Positions 1-13,000 of a stretch of DNA of 64,000 nt are shown here, one piece after another. Each line of letters begins with the position of its first letter. Positions within the stretch are counted from its first letter, which is position 1. Source of the DNA: Phoronis australis (lineage: Eukaryota; Phoronida; Phoronidae); the NCBI GenBank assembly GCA_002633005.1, contig NMRA01000167.1, positions 497,124 through 561,123 on the forward strand, in the 5' to 3' direction. The notes below the pieces were generated by a model. It had not been told where the DNA came from, made no database searches, and saw nothing but the letters and a program-made list of their open reading frames with translations. The position numbers and the translations under genes were made by a program.

Positions 1-3000
1 ACTCAAACCTTGTCTCTCAAATATACCGCTGTGCCACCAGAATGGCTCCAGAGTCACATTACTTTAAGCCTTTTTGTGTCATTGAGATTTTACTGTCACA
101 TTTGTTTTTAAAAAAACATAAAATATAAGGCACTGGTTGAATGCGAACTGTCATCAAGACGTCACACTTTCATCCCTCATACTACTTCACAAAAGATGTT
201 TTCAAGGGCTAAATGTTAAATGCCTTTCAGTACACGTCATTCGTGTGGACATAGCATGTGGAGACTTACGCGCATGTGCCCGCTGTGCATGCTGCTCACA
301 CACAGGTAATGATTGCATTGGCATAGCCATTGCTATTGGTTGTTCCTTGTCTATTCTGAATATTTCCTGGATTTTTTGTTCAAAATCTATACATTGTGTG
401 TAAAATGCTGAGTGACAAAAAATGATATGGTCGGACGCCTAAACATACCCTCCTTCCGTGTATTAATATTATCATGTAATAAAACAATTATTGACTTTAC
501 ACCCCGTCGATATTTTGGTTTTGAGATTGGAAAAATGTGATTGTCGCATCTTTGGGGTCTCAAAACCACCATATTGACCTCGGTGAAAATTAGTATTCTG
601 CTATAATCATTGCCGTACAGTGATAGGAAAGGGATTTACCAATCAGAAATAACCATGAGCATGTCTTGGCTTTAAATATAGCCATGGACAAAAAGAACTC
701 CAAGTTATTGTCTACAAAAATTGGTTTAACTGTGAAAAATGAGTTTCCGTAGCTATTCATTCACAGTTAATCAGTCACCTGCCAGAAGGGATTTTTGAAC
801 TTGTTTTCTGTTCTAGGTTAAGTGCCGTTTTAAATTTTTCCTGCCTTGACCTTTAAATGCACAGGTGATGTCAGTTGAAGTCCAGATAATTAGTCTGACA
901 GCTTGACTGTGTGCATAGTTGATCTGTGTCATTTAGTGTATCAAAGCAGAATCACCATTACTTGGTGGTGAAAAACAGCTCAGATGTAGGAATCATATGT
1001 ACGGCACGTCACTACTAATGCGTCACAGATAGTTCGGAAAACAGTCTACTGCCTTATAACGAATTTTTGCATTCTTCATATTTCTCAAATATCTGTCGCT
1101 ATGCTTTGTATCAAAAGAGTCTGAAATGTTTTCGGGCATCTCCATAGTTTGTATCTTGACGTGAATGATCGTTTTCCGTTGAGATTGGGATGGCCAATAT
1201 TGTCGATTTTCAAACTTTGGTACAACCTCTTATCTCGGGGAAAATGACTTCTTTCTCACTGTCCGAGAACTGAAGATTTTTTTCTGTAGTTTTTTTGCCC
1301 GTTGTCACTATGATGCCAGTAAAGTTTTTTGTTGAGTAATGAGTTGCAAAGAATAGGTCAAAAATTTTCAAAAGCAGCGGGTGATGTCCGTCAAATCATT
1401 CTTTTCTTTGATTGGGTACCTCATGGAAGTGTGTTATCCAATCCACTGCTTTGGAAACTTGAATTAAGGATGTAGGAGTGACCAGAGTTACATTTCCATG
1501 TTGATCTTTGATAGTCGTATTCAATTTTTTGCAAGAAAATAATTGTCAAAATTGCAGTTTTCCATTCTAAAAAGTTAATTACATTGATAGAATATGCCAT
1601 AATTTTCCAAAGTTTTCAAAACTAGCTGCAAACAACTCATGCATCTGACACAGTTTTCCCCAGTGATTATTTTTCTAGCGTTGAGAAATTTGACAAAAGG
1701 AATTCCACATGTCTTGAAAAAATATTTACTGTGGAGTTCAGCTTGACATTGGTTTGTTTTGTAGATTGCACTGAAACAACTTAACTGTGAATTCTACATG
1801 TCCAGCTTTTGTACAAATTAGATCCGTTTCCCTTGAGTTAGATTTTCTTTTTAATCAAGGACGCAATTGATCTCCCTTAGTATCCCATGGGCGAAATGTT
1901 ATGCATTTCCTGGAATTGTAATGATTGAAAAGTGCAGCGTCTCTGGTATGGAATGCCACAGAATACAACGGACTATACTTACATATAATGAGGCCATGTC
2001 ACTTTTTACTTGTTTTGGTTATCTTCCACTGTTCTGTGTAAGTGATAACTATTATTATTAGGGTATCAACTGAAGGTAAACATGAGGTAAAATCTCACCA
2101 ATTCAGTGTGGCAGACAAGTATAATTCTATTTTCTCTCGCATTTTATTGTTTAGCATACTAAAAGGTAAACTTGTTTTTGACCCCAGAACTTGGTCTGCA
2201 GAGATTTCCATATTTTGCAGAAATGATACAATCAAGTGAATATGCATTCATTTTGGTGCAATATGTTTTTCAAACTAAAACACGCCATGCTCAAGTTTTG
2301 TACCATGGCTTCAACCAGAAAATATTTTGAAAAAATTTCGGCACTCACAACTGTTGTTAGAAGACGTTGAAAAATGAGGACAGGGTATTTTTTGCAATTT
2401 GTTGTCTGAAACTGTTGAGATTTTATTGTATGCTTTAAAGGGCCATTCTTTGCGAGTAAGTAATTTTACAGAAATTAACAGCGCGGAACTCAAAAGTTAA
2501 ACCCACAAACTTGGCAGTAGTGACCAAACTGTCAACTTATGAGCCAAATCTCACGTGCTTAATAGCAGATTTTTTTTAGCATATAATATTATTTACACGA
2601 TAAGGACACCAGCCTTGTGGATCTCAACGAATTTCTTGCAGACAGCGGCAAGAATTGGCGATTTGAAATGAAATTTCAAGAATTTTGTTATGTTACACCT
2701 CTGGTCAAAGCTAATAACTTAAGAAGCCTATCCCAACCAACAATACCCACAAAAACGATAAGGTTCCTTTAACCATTACATAAAAGTGACAAACTTGGAA
2801 ATAACACAGAACAGCACATGTTAAAGAAGTTCAAAGTGGCAAATGATGTCGTCTCTTTAAGGAAATATTTTGTTTCCTGTGGATTTTAAATAACACAATA
2901 GTCCCAAATGTAAGGTCTTGGAGAAATTTTGAATCCAGGATTTTATGGCTGGAGTCTCTAAAACTTGCTACGAGATATGTTGCAAAAGCTAAATAGAACA

Positions 3001-3969
3001 TTCGACATATTGTTGCAGGGATGAATTCTTGCTTGGCTCTTTTTGGATCTGTTGCTCAGTATTTGGGCAACAGAAATGCCATCCTTAAATATGTAAGGTC
3101 GCTGAATCACCTTGATTTGAAAATCATAATCTGATCTTTGTAATGTAAATTACACCCTGGTTGTGCTGAATTGATTTATAATCGGTTCGGAGTTGATTGA
3201 AAATCTGTTTGGGTTCAAATCTATTTAGGAAGCGTACTGCAACTGGAACCTACTTATGGAGGCGTATTAAAATTGACTAATAACCGACTGCTATCTTGTG
3301 AAGTGTGAATGCACAATTGAATCGATTTGGCTTGAGATGAGAAGTGAAGTATACCTGCACATTTAGATCCTGTGTTGACTTCGTCTTAGATTGTCGCAGA
3401 ACTAGCCCTCTTATCTGTCACTTTGCTGTCATCATGCGATTCCCAAAAGAACTAAAAATGAAGTGAATGCTAGCAAAACAATCCGATTTTCTGCCAGTTA
3501 TGAAAGGAACCTCTTGATTTTGAGATGAGAGGTGCACAATGTAAGGGATTCTTCTAGCAGAGAGCATGGCATCTAAACGTAATTGTTTTTTTAAGGACGG
3601 GAAGGAGAAGCATCTATAGCTATTTGGAGATGAATCCATTCAAAATAAACATATTCCAACTTAGCGTTGTAATATTTTGCTCAGTAATATCTGGGTCAAG
3701 TCAAAAGTGTAAACTTTTGTGTAAGTCAACTATGCCTCAGCGATTTTGGTATCGGAAACAAAAAATGCAGAGGAATCTACTTTGCACAATAAACAAAAAA
3801 TGCATAATGAATATCCCTCAACTCTAATTTGTAGTCTAGAGTTGTAATCATTCTGGCTTAATATTTTTGAGTCTTTACTGACTCAGGTCAACCTAGCATT
3901 AAGTTGGGTGCATTAATGTTTTCTTTTTCTACTAACAGATGTTGCATCTCATTTTATTTTCTTTTCCAG
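1..3969. other. upstream intron or 5' flank of CCPG1-like gene
   Basis: AT-rich non-coding sequence. No open frame here has convincing splice sites or recognisable protein similarity. The first visible coding exon at 3970 begins inside a codon, so an upstream coding exon must exist, either unrecognised here or before the window. I see no transposon or RNA gene in this stretch. Confidence 0.5.
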
Positions 3970-4037
3970 GTTCAGTGCAGATTTCCTGGGCCGCAGTGGA
4001 CTAGAGCTGCGTCGGCAGGCGTCCTCTAGTGACTCTG
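3970..4037 (+). CDS. CCPG1-like exon a
   Basis: A pyrimidine-rich acceptor (ttttccag) and a gtgag donor bound 68 bases: one base, 22 codons (FSADFLGRSGLELRR...), one base. The Ser-rich end SSSDS runs straight into the first acidic motif encoded by the next exon. It is the weakest exon alone, but its phase fits exactly. Confidence 0.6.
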
Positions 4038-7000
4038 GTGAGATTGCTATTGATTGTTGAGCTATCCATCATGAATGCTTGGTTAAATCACAATTCCGTG
4101 GGCTGCAAAGGGACATGCTGATGACCATGCGGCCTCAGCCGCCCCAGCAGCCCATTCTAGCATCTCGGGAGAAGGAAAAATGTGGATGAGCATTTTTCAA
4201 CAGTAGTTTCTGACAGATCTGTATGAAAAACCTATCCTGTAGATGAGTTATTATGTGTGGCCTTAATTCTGTAACAGAATTGACCACCTGTGCTAGTTGT
4301 ATACATCCAGAAAGCCTGTTTTTTGTCGTAAAGTAACCAAGTGTAAAATTTATTTGTTGTTTTGTGCATTGTTACTGAATTTTAGATTTTGGACAATTTA
4401 AACTTTTGTATCAACTTAGCGTAATTGATTGTTTTAACTCTTACATTTTATGAAAAATGGAAATTTTGCAAAATGTAATTTTTATATTATCTGTGAAAAT
4501 CCTATGCCAGAATGCTCAGCAGACTTGAATAGCCTGTAAGGTTAAACCACCTGCCAGCCAATTATCTCACCAGGCACATCATCTTTGTCAAAAATGGGCC
4601 AGGTAGCCATATTAGTTAATTGTACTCAAGTATACACTGGAGATTTGAGAACAAACTTTGAAATTGCGGTTGTGTACAGACAGATAGCTATATTAGTGTA
4701 GAATTTACTATCTAGCGTATTTTTATCATTTATTCTGCTATGTACAGTAAAATTGGACCATTACCTTAGTAACACACATTAAGATTTTCAAGGAAAGTTG
4801 ACCAAAAGTAGCATGCACTGACTGTGAAACTTCAACTGTTTCAATCTCGGTTCATAAATTGGCGATGGTGGCAGCATCCTTTAACTTTATTTCTCAGCCA
4901 TCTATTGGTCAATTTTTACAAATTTTAAATCGCATAGTTTACAACATTAGTATTATGTAGGTCGTATCTGTGCCAGAGTTTTTATTTAGGTATTAAATCA
5001 TTACTTTTATGTCTGTGAACAAGGTGAAATTGTGTCTAAACTGTGTATATTAAAAATCTGCCAGCCGGATTCTCTGTCTTTGGAAAAAAAAATATTCATG
5101 TGTTCTATTTTTCAAAACTACTCATCGCTCATATTTTGCTGTTAGATTCATGTGGGACCCTAGAAAAAATTGGTGAACTTCGGACCGTCATATCTCAGAA
5201 ATGGCCAATAGGATTCAAATAACATTTTCATGTCCATTGCTTAGAATGCACTGTGCTCCGTAACGATGTTAAGTATTGTTTTTAAAATGATCCACTTTTG
5301 CAAGATGGGCTATTAAAAAGGAATTTTGATAATTATTTATAAAGCTTTCTTGATGCAACCCAAATTTCGTTAACACGTTGGTCATTTGTTGTTTACCCGA
5401 TTGCAGACTCTGACTTTGTGCGTATTGAGCCTGGCCATCTATCGCACCATGACCCGGTGGACATGCAAAGTTCTGGTTCCAGCTCTGTCAGCCAGCAGTT
5501 CCAGTTCATTGGCAGAGAGGAAGGTGAGGATGTGTTTATTTGTGTAGTGCATTTGTCCTCTGGTTTTCCAGTGAGAACTGTTTACTTGATAACTGAACAT
5601 GACACCTAAACCTGGGCTAACATTACAAAAATTTCCATTTAGTTTCAACTCCAGACAGAGAGCAGTGTGTTGATACCAATCTGATTTATAGCCGTCCAGC
5701 ATTACATTGGCGCTGATACACAGGCTAATTATCCTACAGGATTCAAATGTCCTGCTCGCAGCAATTAAACCATGTTCTATCTTTGCCACTTTTGCAACCC
5801 ATAATTAATTGCTGTGGTTTGCATCAGTTGTTACAACCATTACGGTTCCTGGTTTTAGGTGCTGCAGGTCAGTGCCGTTAAATACGTTTCATAAGCTTTA
5901 AGTCCACTTAGAATTATAGTTATTAGTAGTGGACTTAAGCAACTGTGTTGATCATTTATACCACTTATAACTTCTCTACACTCTGTTTGTTACACCCCCC
6001 TCACTACTCTACAATTACAACTTTTATAACCAGTTCAAACCTGGAGTTAAACCTTTATTTGAATTTCTGTGTAACTTAGTTAATGATTTGTTTGAACAGG
6101 ACAATAGAGTTGCTATTGAAGTCATTGCTGATGTGGTAATTGCCCTGCTTGACACTGAAGGAGCATAGGTCAATATTCTTGGCAATGCCATGGGTTGATT
6201 CTGATATTTCTTGTACATTATATTAGAAACTTTTCACTTTTACCAAGTTAAGACAATTTCATAAGGTCATGCATAACCATAGGCTTACATGAAGTTCTAT
6301 CAAAGTGTTGCAATGCCACAGTGTGTTCCAAGTGTAACTGAGCCTGCTTGACTTGTTTATCATTCCTGGCTGATCTCACTATGTGTTGGGGGATGTGCAG
6401 GTGCACTAACTCACTTTTTGAAGGGTGGGGGATCACTCTATTTCTTTGGAGGAAGTGTGCAGCTGGAAATGTCATGGTTATGAACGGAAGATGTACATGC
6501 TTGAGTTTGTTATTGGGAGCTTCTGTAGTGAAAAATTAGGCACCCTTTCCTCCAGTTTTGTTACTCTGAGCTTTATGAATAATTAAGGTAAATGTCTGCC
6601 GTAATTTTACCAAAGATTAAATTTCTCAAATGGCTTTTGAAATTATATTTGATATTTATATTAGACCCGTGAACTATCCTTGATGATCACAGAATCACAT
6701 GCGCATGGAACAATGCCCGTATATACGTAACCATGCGACTGCATTTTTTTCTAAAAACTTATTGTAACAGGTAGGCTCACTCCAGACAAATCAATAAGTC
6801 TCAACCTTTACAAAGGTGCATTAATTTGATCATAAATCATTTTGTTTAAACTTTGGGTGCTTTTGGTGGGAATTATATGTTCACTAGGTAAACTCATTCA
6901 CAGGAAATTTATCTGCCATTTAGGCATCCCTACTTAGGGAAATTGCAAAATTACAATGAATGTCCATCTGTCTGAGTGCCACATTCCAAATGTAGGACTT

Positions 7001-10000
7001 GTGTAAATTAGTATACCACAAGTGAGACCAACTAAAACAGTATATGTTTCATTGGGTGTTTACTCCAATCCTCACTGAAGTGGCTATTTATAGCACATGT
7101 TTATTTACTAACACTTCCCCCCTTCATTCAGTCACTCACTCAGTCTCAGTTAAGAATGGGCAGACTGTGTTGTTGGAATTTTTGAGCAGCTAAGTGAAGA
7201 CAGTAAAGGAACTTCACTAAACCACAGGACTGTTATTTTTACAAGTATCAAAATTTTCGAAAAAAGGGAAAATTGGAAGAAAGGTCCACTTCATTATTTG
7301 CCAGGTTTGTGATGCACAGTTGTCATCAAGAAATACACATTGAAATTTGATCAAATTTAACAATACATAGAGCTTTTGGAGAAAGGGAAAAACTGTTTTA
7401 CCTATTTGCAAATTTTAAACCAGCATGGAAATATATAAATCACAAACATTTTTATGTCTGATCTGCACGACACCTATTGGCCACTGATTTTTCCCATATG
7501 ATTGTTGTTATTTGGAATTTGGGGAACCTTTAAGCTCCTGGGGGGAGAGTATTCTCTAATATCGGGATTAGTTGAGTGTTTGGGAGCTTGCCAATAACTG
7601 TGGTGGTGGTGTTGGAAAAAATCTATGCTGTGCATGGGGTTAAAACCTAGTTTCCTCTTAAATAATACTGCAGGATCTTTGATAGCTCATCAGGTTATAA
7701 CAAGAGAGGAAGGAAGAGCAGTGACCATTTGCTTGAAAAATGCCCCAAACAGAGACTCCATTAAGTTCCCTAAATCTACTGCATTATTGTGTCTTTATTT
7801 ACTTTTAAATTACTGAAGTCGTCTTTTTTTCAATCATTTCATCTTTATTATGAGCTCCTCTTTTCATTAATGACATTTGCTAAATGTTATAACTAAAAAC
7901 TGAGTCCTGAATTCAGTGAAAATAAATAGGGACATAGTCCTTAAATTAGGGGCATTGCATGAAATGATCCCTATTTATTTTTGATGATATGGGGAATTCA
8001 GTGTAGAGTTCACTTTCGATTTGAATCAAAGCCAAACATTGACTTAAGCAATGAAAACTAAAACAATATAAGTTAGAATAGACAATTGGTGTTTTCACAA
8101 ATCCACAAATACACAGAAGATGTAGGGAACTTAGTCAAGTCCCTATCTGGGACTGTTTCATGCAACTGGGAACATGGCACCTGTCATTCTGGGCTCAGCT
8201 ATTCATAATCGACTTGGGATAATAAAACAGTTACCCTCTCAACAAGGACCGTGAACACTTTGTAAAGCTGTGTTTCATTACACGTACAGTTCAGGTGGAA
8301 CAGTTTTATGACTAAGAGCATGGTTCACAAAGAACTGCTTTTACTGACTTTATATTTCAATTTCAAAAGGCATGTTGTGTGTGAATGACACCCATAAATT
8401 GCAACCCTCTGCAAAAATTTAAGGCCCTGTGGGGATATTTACCCCTCCAAGCCCAAAATAGATAGGTCAGGAGTTTAAAATGTTCAACCCAGAAAGCACA
8501 TTTTTCAATTAGACTTCTTGGTCTTGATTTGATCCTTACTCAGATGAGAATTGATTTACTTGTTTGCAACGTACTGACAGTTAGTTATTCCATGAAATGT
8601 TGCGACTGGTATCGACATCTATTGAGTAGGCAATACAGCAACACAGAAGACCACATTATGCCACTTGTCAACTTGTGGAGCTCAGTCTCTAACACTCCTT
8701 TCAAACCCCCGGTGTTGCCTCAGCAGACTCTTGCATCAACCCCAAGGTTGAGCTTTTTGCTCAAGACAAAGCAGCTGAGTATTCCCAGAGATGGATATTT
8801 TATCTCCTTTTTGATGATTGGTGAGATTCAGATGCAATACTGCCAGTGTTCACTTTTAGTTTCATGAAGTTCATAAAATTAATAAAAATTTACTTGATTG
8901 TTTCGCAATTTTTGTAGGAGTGAAGTTGAAAGTTCTGTGGGCTTTGTGTAATCTGTTTTTGATTTAGGCCGTTTGGTCACCCAAGGAGGTATAGGTAAAC
9001 TCGAATTAATTTTGTAATGATTCAGCTTGTTTTGTTTTCTTGAGTGATGCTTTTAGTTCTGTAATGGAGCTATCCTGGCAGTGAATTGGCACGGTCAGAT
9101 GAACAGATGTTGTAAAAGTGTGCCTAGAGTGGATACCCTACCAGAGTCATATCAGGGAATATTTTGTTTGCTTGCATTTCTTTGGCAGTTTAGTTTACCA
9201 ACAGTTTCTGTTAACCGCTAACTACCGAAGTGCCATAGTAACTCCACAGTGCGCTTATGTGTTGTTATAGCTTGTGGAGTAATTATCTTTCCTGGTGATG
9301 CATTGCCTCGCATGTCACATCTCCTTCTACTAACCGCGTGATCCCATTTCCTTCCTGACAGACGAAGACTCTCTCATGCCAGGTGATGTTGATGACCGCT
9401 GCGAGAGCGACATCTCACTTTTGGATAGCGAAGACCTCTCTGGACAAGCTGTCGCCGATGACATTCCTATCCACAACGTACCTGTGATTCGGAACTACCA
9501 ACAGAAGCCAAATAACAACCTGAACCTATGTCTGTCTATTATGGCAGCTTGTGTACTGTGTGTAGCTGTGGGTATGGGCATTGGACATGCTATTGGTAAG
9601 TCACTTGACGTTTCTCCGTGTGTAAGGACACAGTCATACCAGAATAGCTCTTTGTAGATCTCGAAAACTGGGGTAAAACTGAGTTAAAACTGAATAAACG
9701 TGACAGAAGTAGGGATTGAGACTTGTTAGGCCAAGGTTGTTCATCTCGGTCTGTCTCAAGCGTGATTCATGAAGGCATACTGACCATGACTTTGGTATTG
9801 GTGAACCTTCAGCGTTTTAAAGGAAAAATACACATCCGGGTTGAATTCTGTACACCGCAAGATATAAGCTTGCACTCGCCTCGAAAACTCTTCTAGAAAC
9901 ACTGAATTCATTTCCATAATTCAACATTCCAACTTAACCGACCAATCATCTAAGTGGCACCACCTTGCTAGACAGGCTAGTAAGCTCGTGAACATACTTG

Positions 10001-13000
10001 TGAAATGCTCGCTTTCCCTCAAGTCATTCTATGAAGTCTTGCGAGGTCATGCGAGAAACTAGGTCAACAAAATGCTCTCCTGCTTGCTACTTCTTGGCAA
10101 AGGTTTGTGCTGAGATGAATCAGTAAACGTGATGTGTCGCCTTAAACTTGTGACGCGGTAAAACTCTTGGATATCAGAGTGGAGGCATGCCATCAGACCC
10201 TATGGTAATTCTCCACTTCTTTTGCGCACTCACCACATTTCTCACAGTCACTGTGTTAATGAGGTTTGAAAATTGTAAATTCACCACTTAATTTATCGGT
10301 TCACATGTCCTCGTCATGCTGTTGTATACATGGAAACATGAGGTGAAAGTGGTGACCTGGATGAGTGTCTAGTCACTAGGTGTTAAGGCAAAAGTTGATA
10401 TGACTTATACAAGTCATGCAAAAAGCATCAAAGAAGCTGTGACGTCGGATTTCCCTGTGACTTTTTGAACATTTTGAAGTGTGACAAATTGTGATTTGCC
10501 ATTTGACACAAACATATTCTTAGTAGTCATGTTATGATTGTCGTTTCTCACCTTTGCTGCGCCACTGCTCTCTTCAGGCACGGCCCGTGAAGCATCATTA
10601 CAGCAAGAGATCCGTCAAGGTCAACAGGAAAGGCTGCGTGTGCTGCAGGATGACCTCTTGATGTGTTTACAGAAACAGGACGAGATGGACACGACCATTG
10701 CCAAATTGACTGAGGTAGGATTGCAGCATGACATATTCACGCCTAGTTTGAGTGATGGTTGCATTGTATGCCTTGGGCACTATTTCATGAAAGTTACATG
10801 TTTGATAGCAAAACTTAGTACCACGCAATTACGTGCGTCCTTTTGAAAATGTGAAGCGGTGCTATTGATGCCATCACGGCCATTAAGCTAAACATCATAA
10901 GCTAACACATAACGAACTTTCATGAAGCAGATCCTTGATTAAGACCATTCATCTATTAGTTTTGTATCACACGCAAGTTTCACCAAAAGTTCTGATGGAA
11001 CAGTCACTAGTCCACTACCATTAGAGTGGCCAGGTTTCTTCATCACGCTAATTTCTAATCACTTCTTAGTAATTTTAGATTTTTTGGTCCTCATCTATTT
11101 GCCGTGGAGTGGCAAGACTGCTGCCATCAAATTCATCTGCCCATTCGATGTGTTTCTAGTGATGTAGTGCTTACCTTGAACGTGTATTTAACATTAACTA
11201 CCAGCACGTACCAATTTTACCACCAGTAGATGGTCGAGCTGAGTGGTGCAGTCCCATGCCCAGCTATGACTCCCGAGTCTCACACCATGTATTGGTTACC
11301 TTTGGTGACCCGAGCCTCACTTTAGTTTGACCCCATCAGTGTGACTAACCTGTGATTGCAGATTGAACGCTTACTGAAGGCTGCTGACTACTGGCGTGAG
11401 GAATATGAGGAACTACTCAGATCTAAGATGAAGGTCGGTTCCTATTGGCTGTTTTCTGAAATGGCTAGGACCACTGTCCAATCACTGTACAGTATTGTGC
11501 CAAGAAGAATATGGCACCTTTTCTCAATGAACAAAACAAAACAAATCTGTATTCACAAGGCAATGTACTGTTTGCAGACTTCCACCTCAATTGCCTTCAT
11601 TTCATTGACAAATCTCGTTTTTTGTTGCTGTGCAAATAGTCCAGCACAATTTTATTTCTGAATGCTGCTGGTTTTTAGAAGTTCATAAAATTATCTTTTG
11701 AAACAGTGAGTCAAAATTCTATCTTGAGTGGCTAATTTATACGGATGGATGAAATTCGATGATGAATCGCAAATGGAAGATCATATTATGTTATTGTATT
11801 GCATTATGTGTATTTATCTGCTGACACGCAGTTCAGGGGTTTGAGTTGCTTTAAGACGCACCAGTTTTTGATTGTAAAGATGGCTGTGAAAGATGGGGTT
11901 GTGTATTGTTTCTGAATTGCTCTTGTAAGTGAGTCCCTGTCGAATTACATGTTAATTGAGTGGTGTTGCATGAATTGGTTTCAAATGGCAGTCAAACTGA
12001 GCTGTGGTTTGTGTATTAAGATGTCACAAATTGCAACTTCACCGGATCTGACTTTGTTTTATGGCTCAGCACCTGTATTTGGTCCGAGTCGGATGTGAGT
12101 GAACAAAACGTCGTACAAAAACAGTTCTGTAACTTTTTATCCCAATTTTGACCGGTACAAGATCAACTCTTTTAAAGCCATCAAGATATTCATTAGTAAA
12201 TATTTTTTTCATGGTCCCTCCATGACTTTGAAAAATGGTGATTCACTCAGAATGACTTTATGATGGATGTTTATCTACAACAGTAGGTCTATGGTGAAAT
12301 TTCCATTTACTACATCAGTACATATAAGTGATATGGTCAAATTTACATTTATTACACAAAAGATCTATGGTAAAGTTTTTGGTCTAAGTTATGATTACTG
12401 TCGCTTCATGGACCTACTAAGTATTTGTGGCTTTTCTGTTTTCGTCTTGCTGATGTTCATGCTTCCATTTTATATTTAACACGACATATTCATTCAGAAT
12501 GAAGAAAAGTGGCGGCAGGAGAAAGAACAGCTGACGTCAACCACCACTGTGGTGCCCCAGCTGGTACCTCAGGGGCGACAAGGAGTTCCTCTAGCTTACT
12601 ATGCGTATCTGTCAGAGAAGGTGGGTGAACAAAAATTCTGTTGAATGATTACCTATGATAATGACGGCAGGATGGTAAAATTCTCCAATTTGGGACAGTC
12701 TGTAGAATTTGGGATACTGATATTCTAGCAGATATTTAATTTGCTCGATTCTGACGATTGGGACACAGGCAATTTTGATTTGATCAACCAAGCCATGATT
12801 AGAACACAGACTTATTCTGTGATTTGTTGATGTCATCGCTTTGTGTCCTCACATCCCTTGTAGGTCAAGGCGTCACCTCCTTCCCTGGTGACGTTGATAA
12901 AGTTCAAGGTCATGTGTACATAAACTGATTAACATAAAATACTTCGGGTGACACAGGCCTTTACTGTAGCTGTAAAATGTAGCTTCAACAGGTATGTTAA

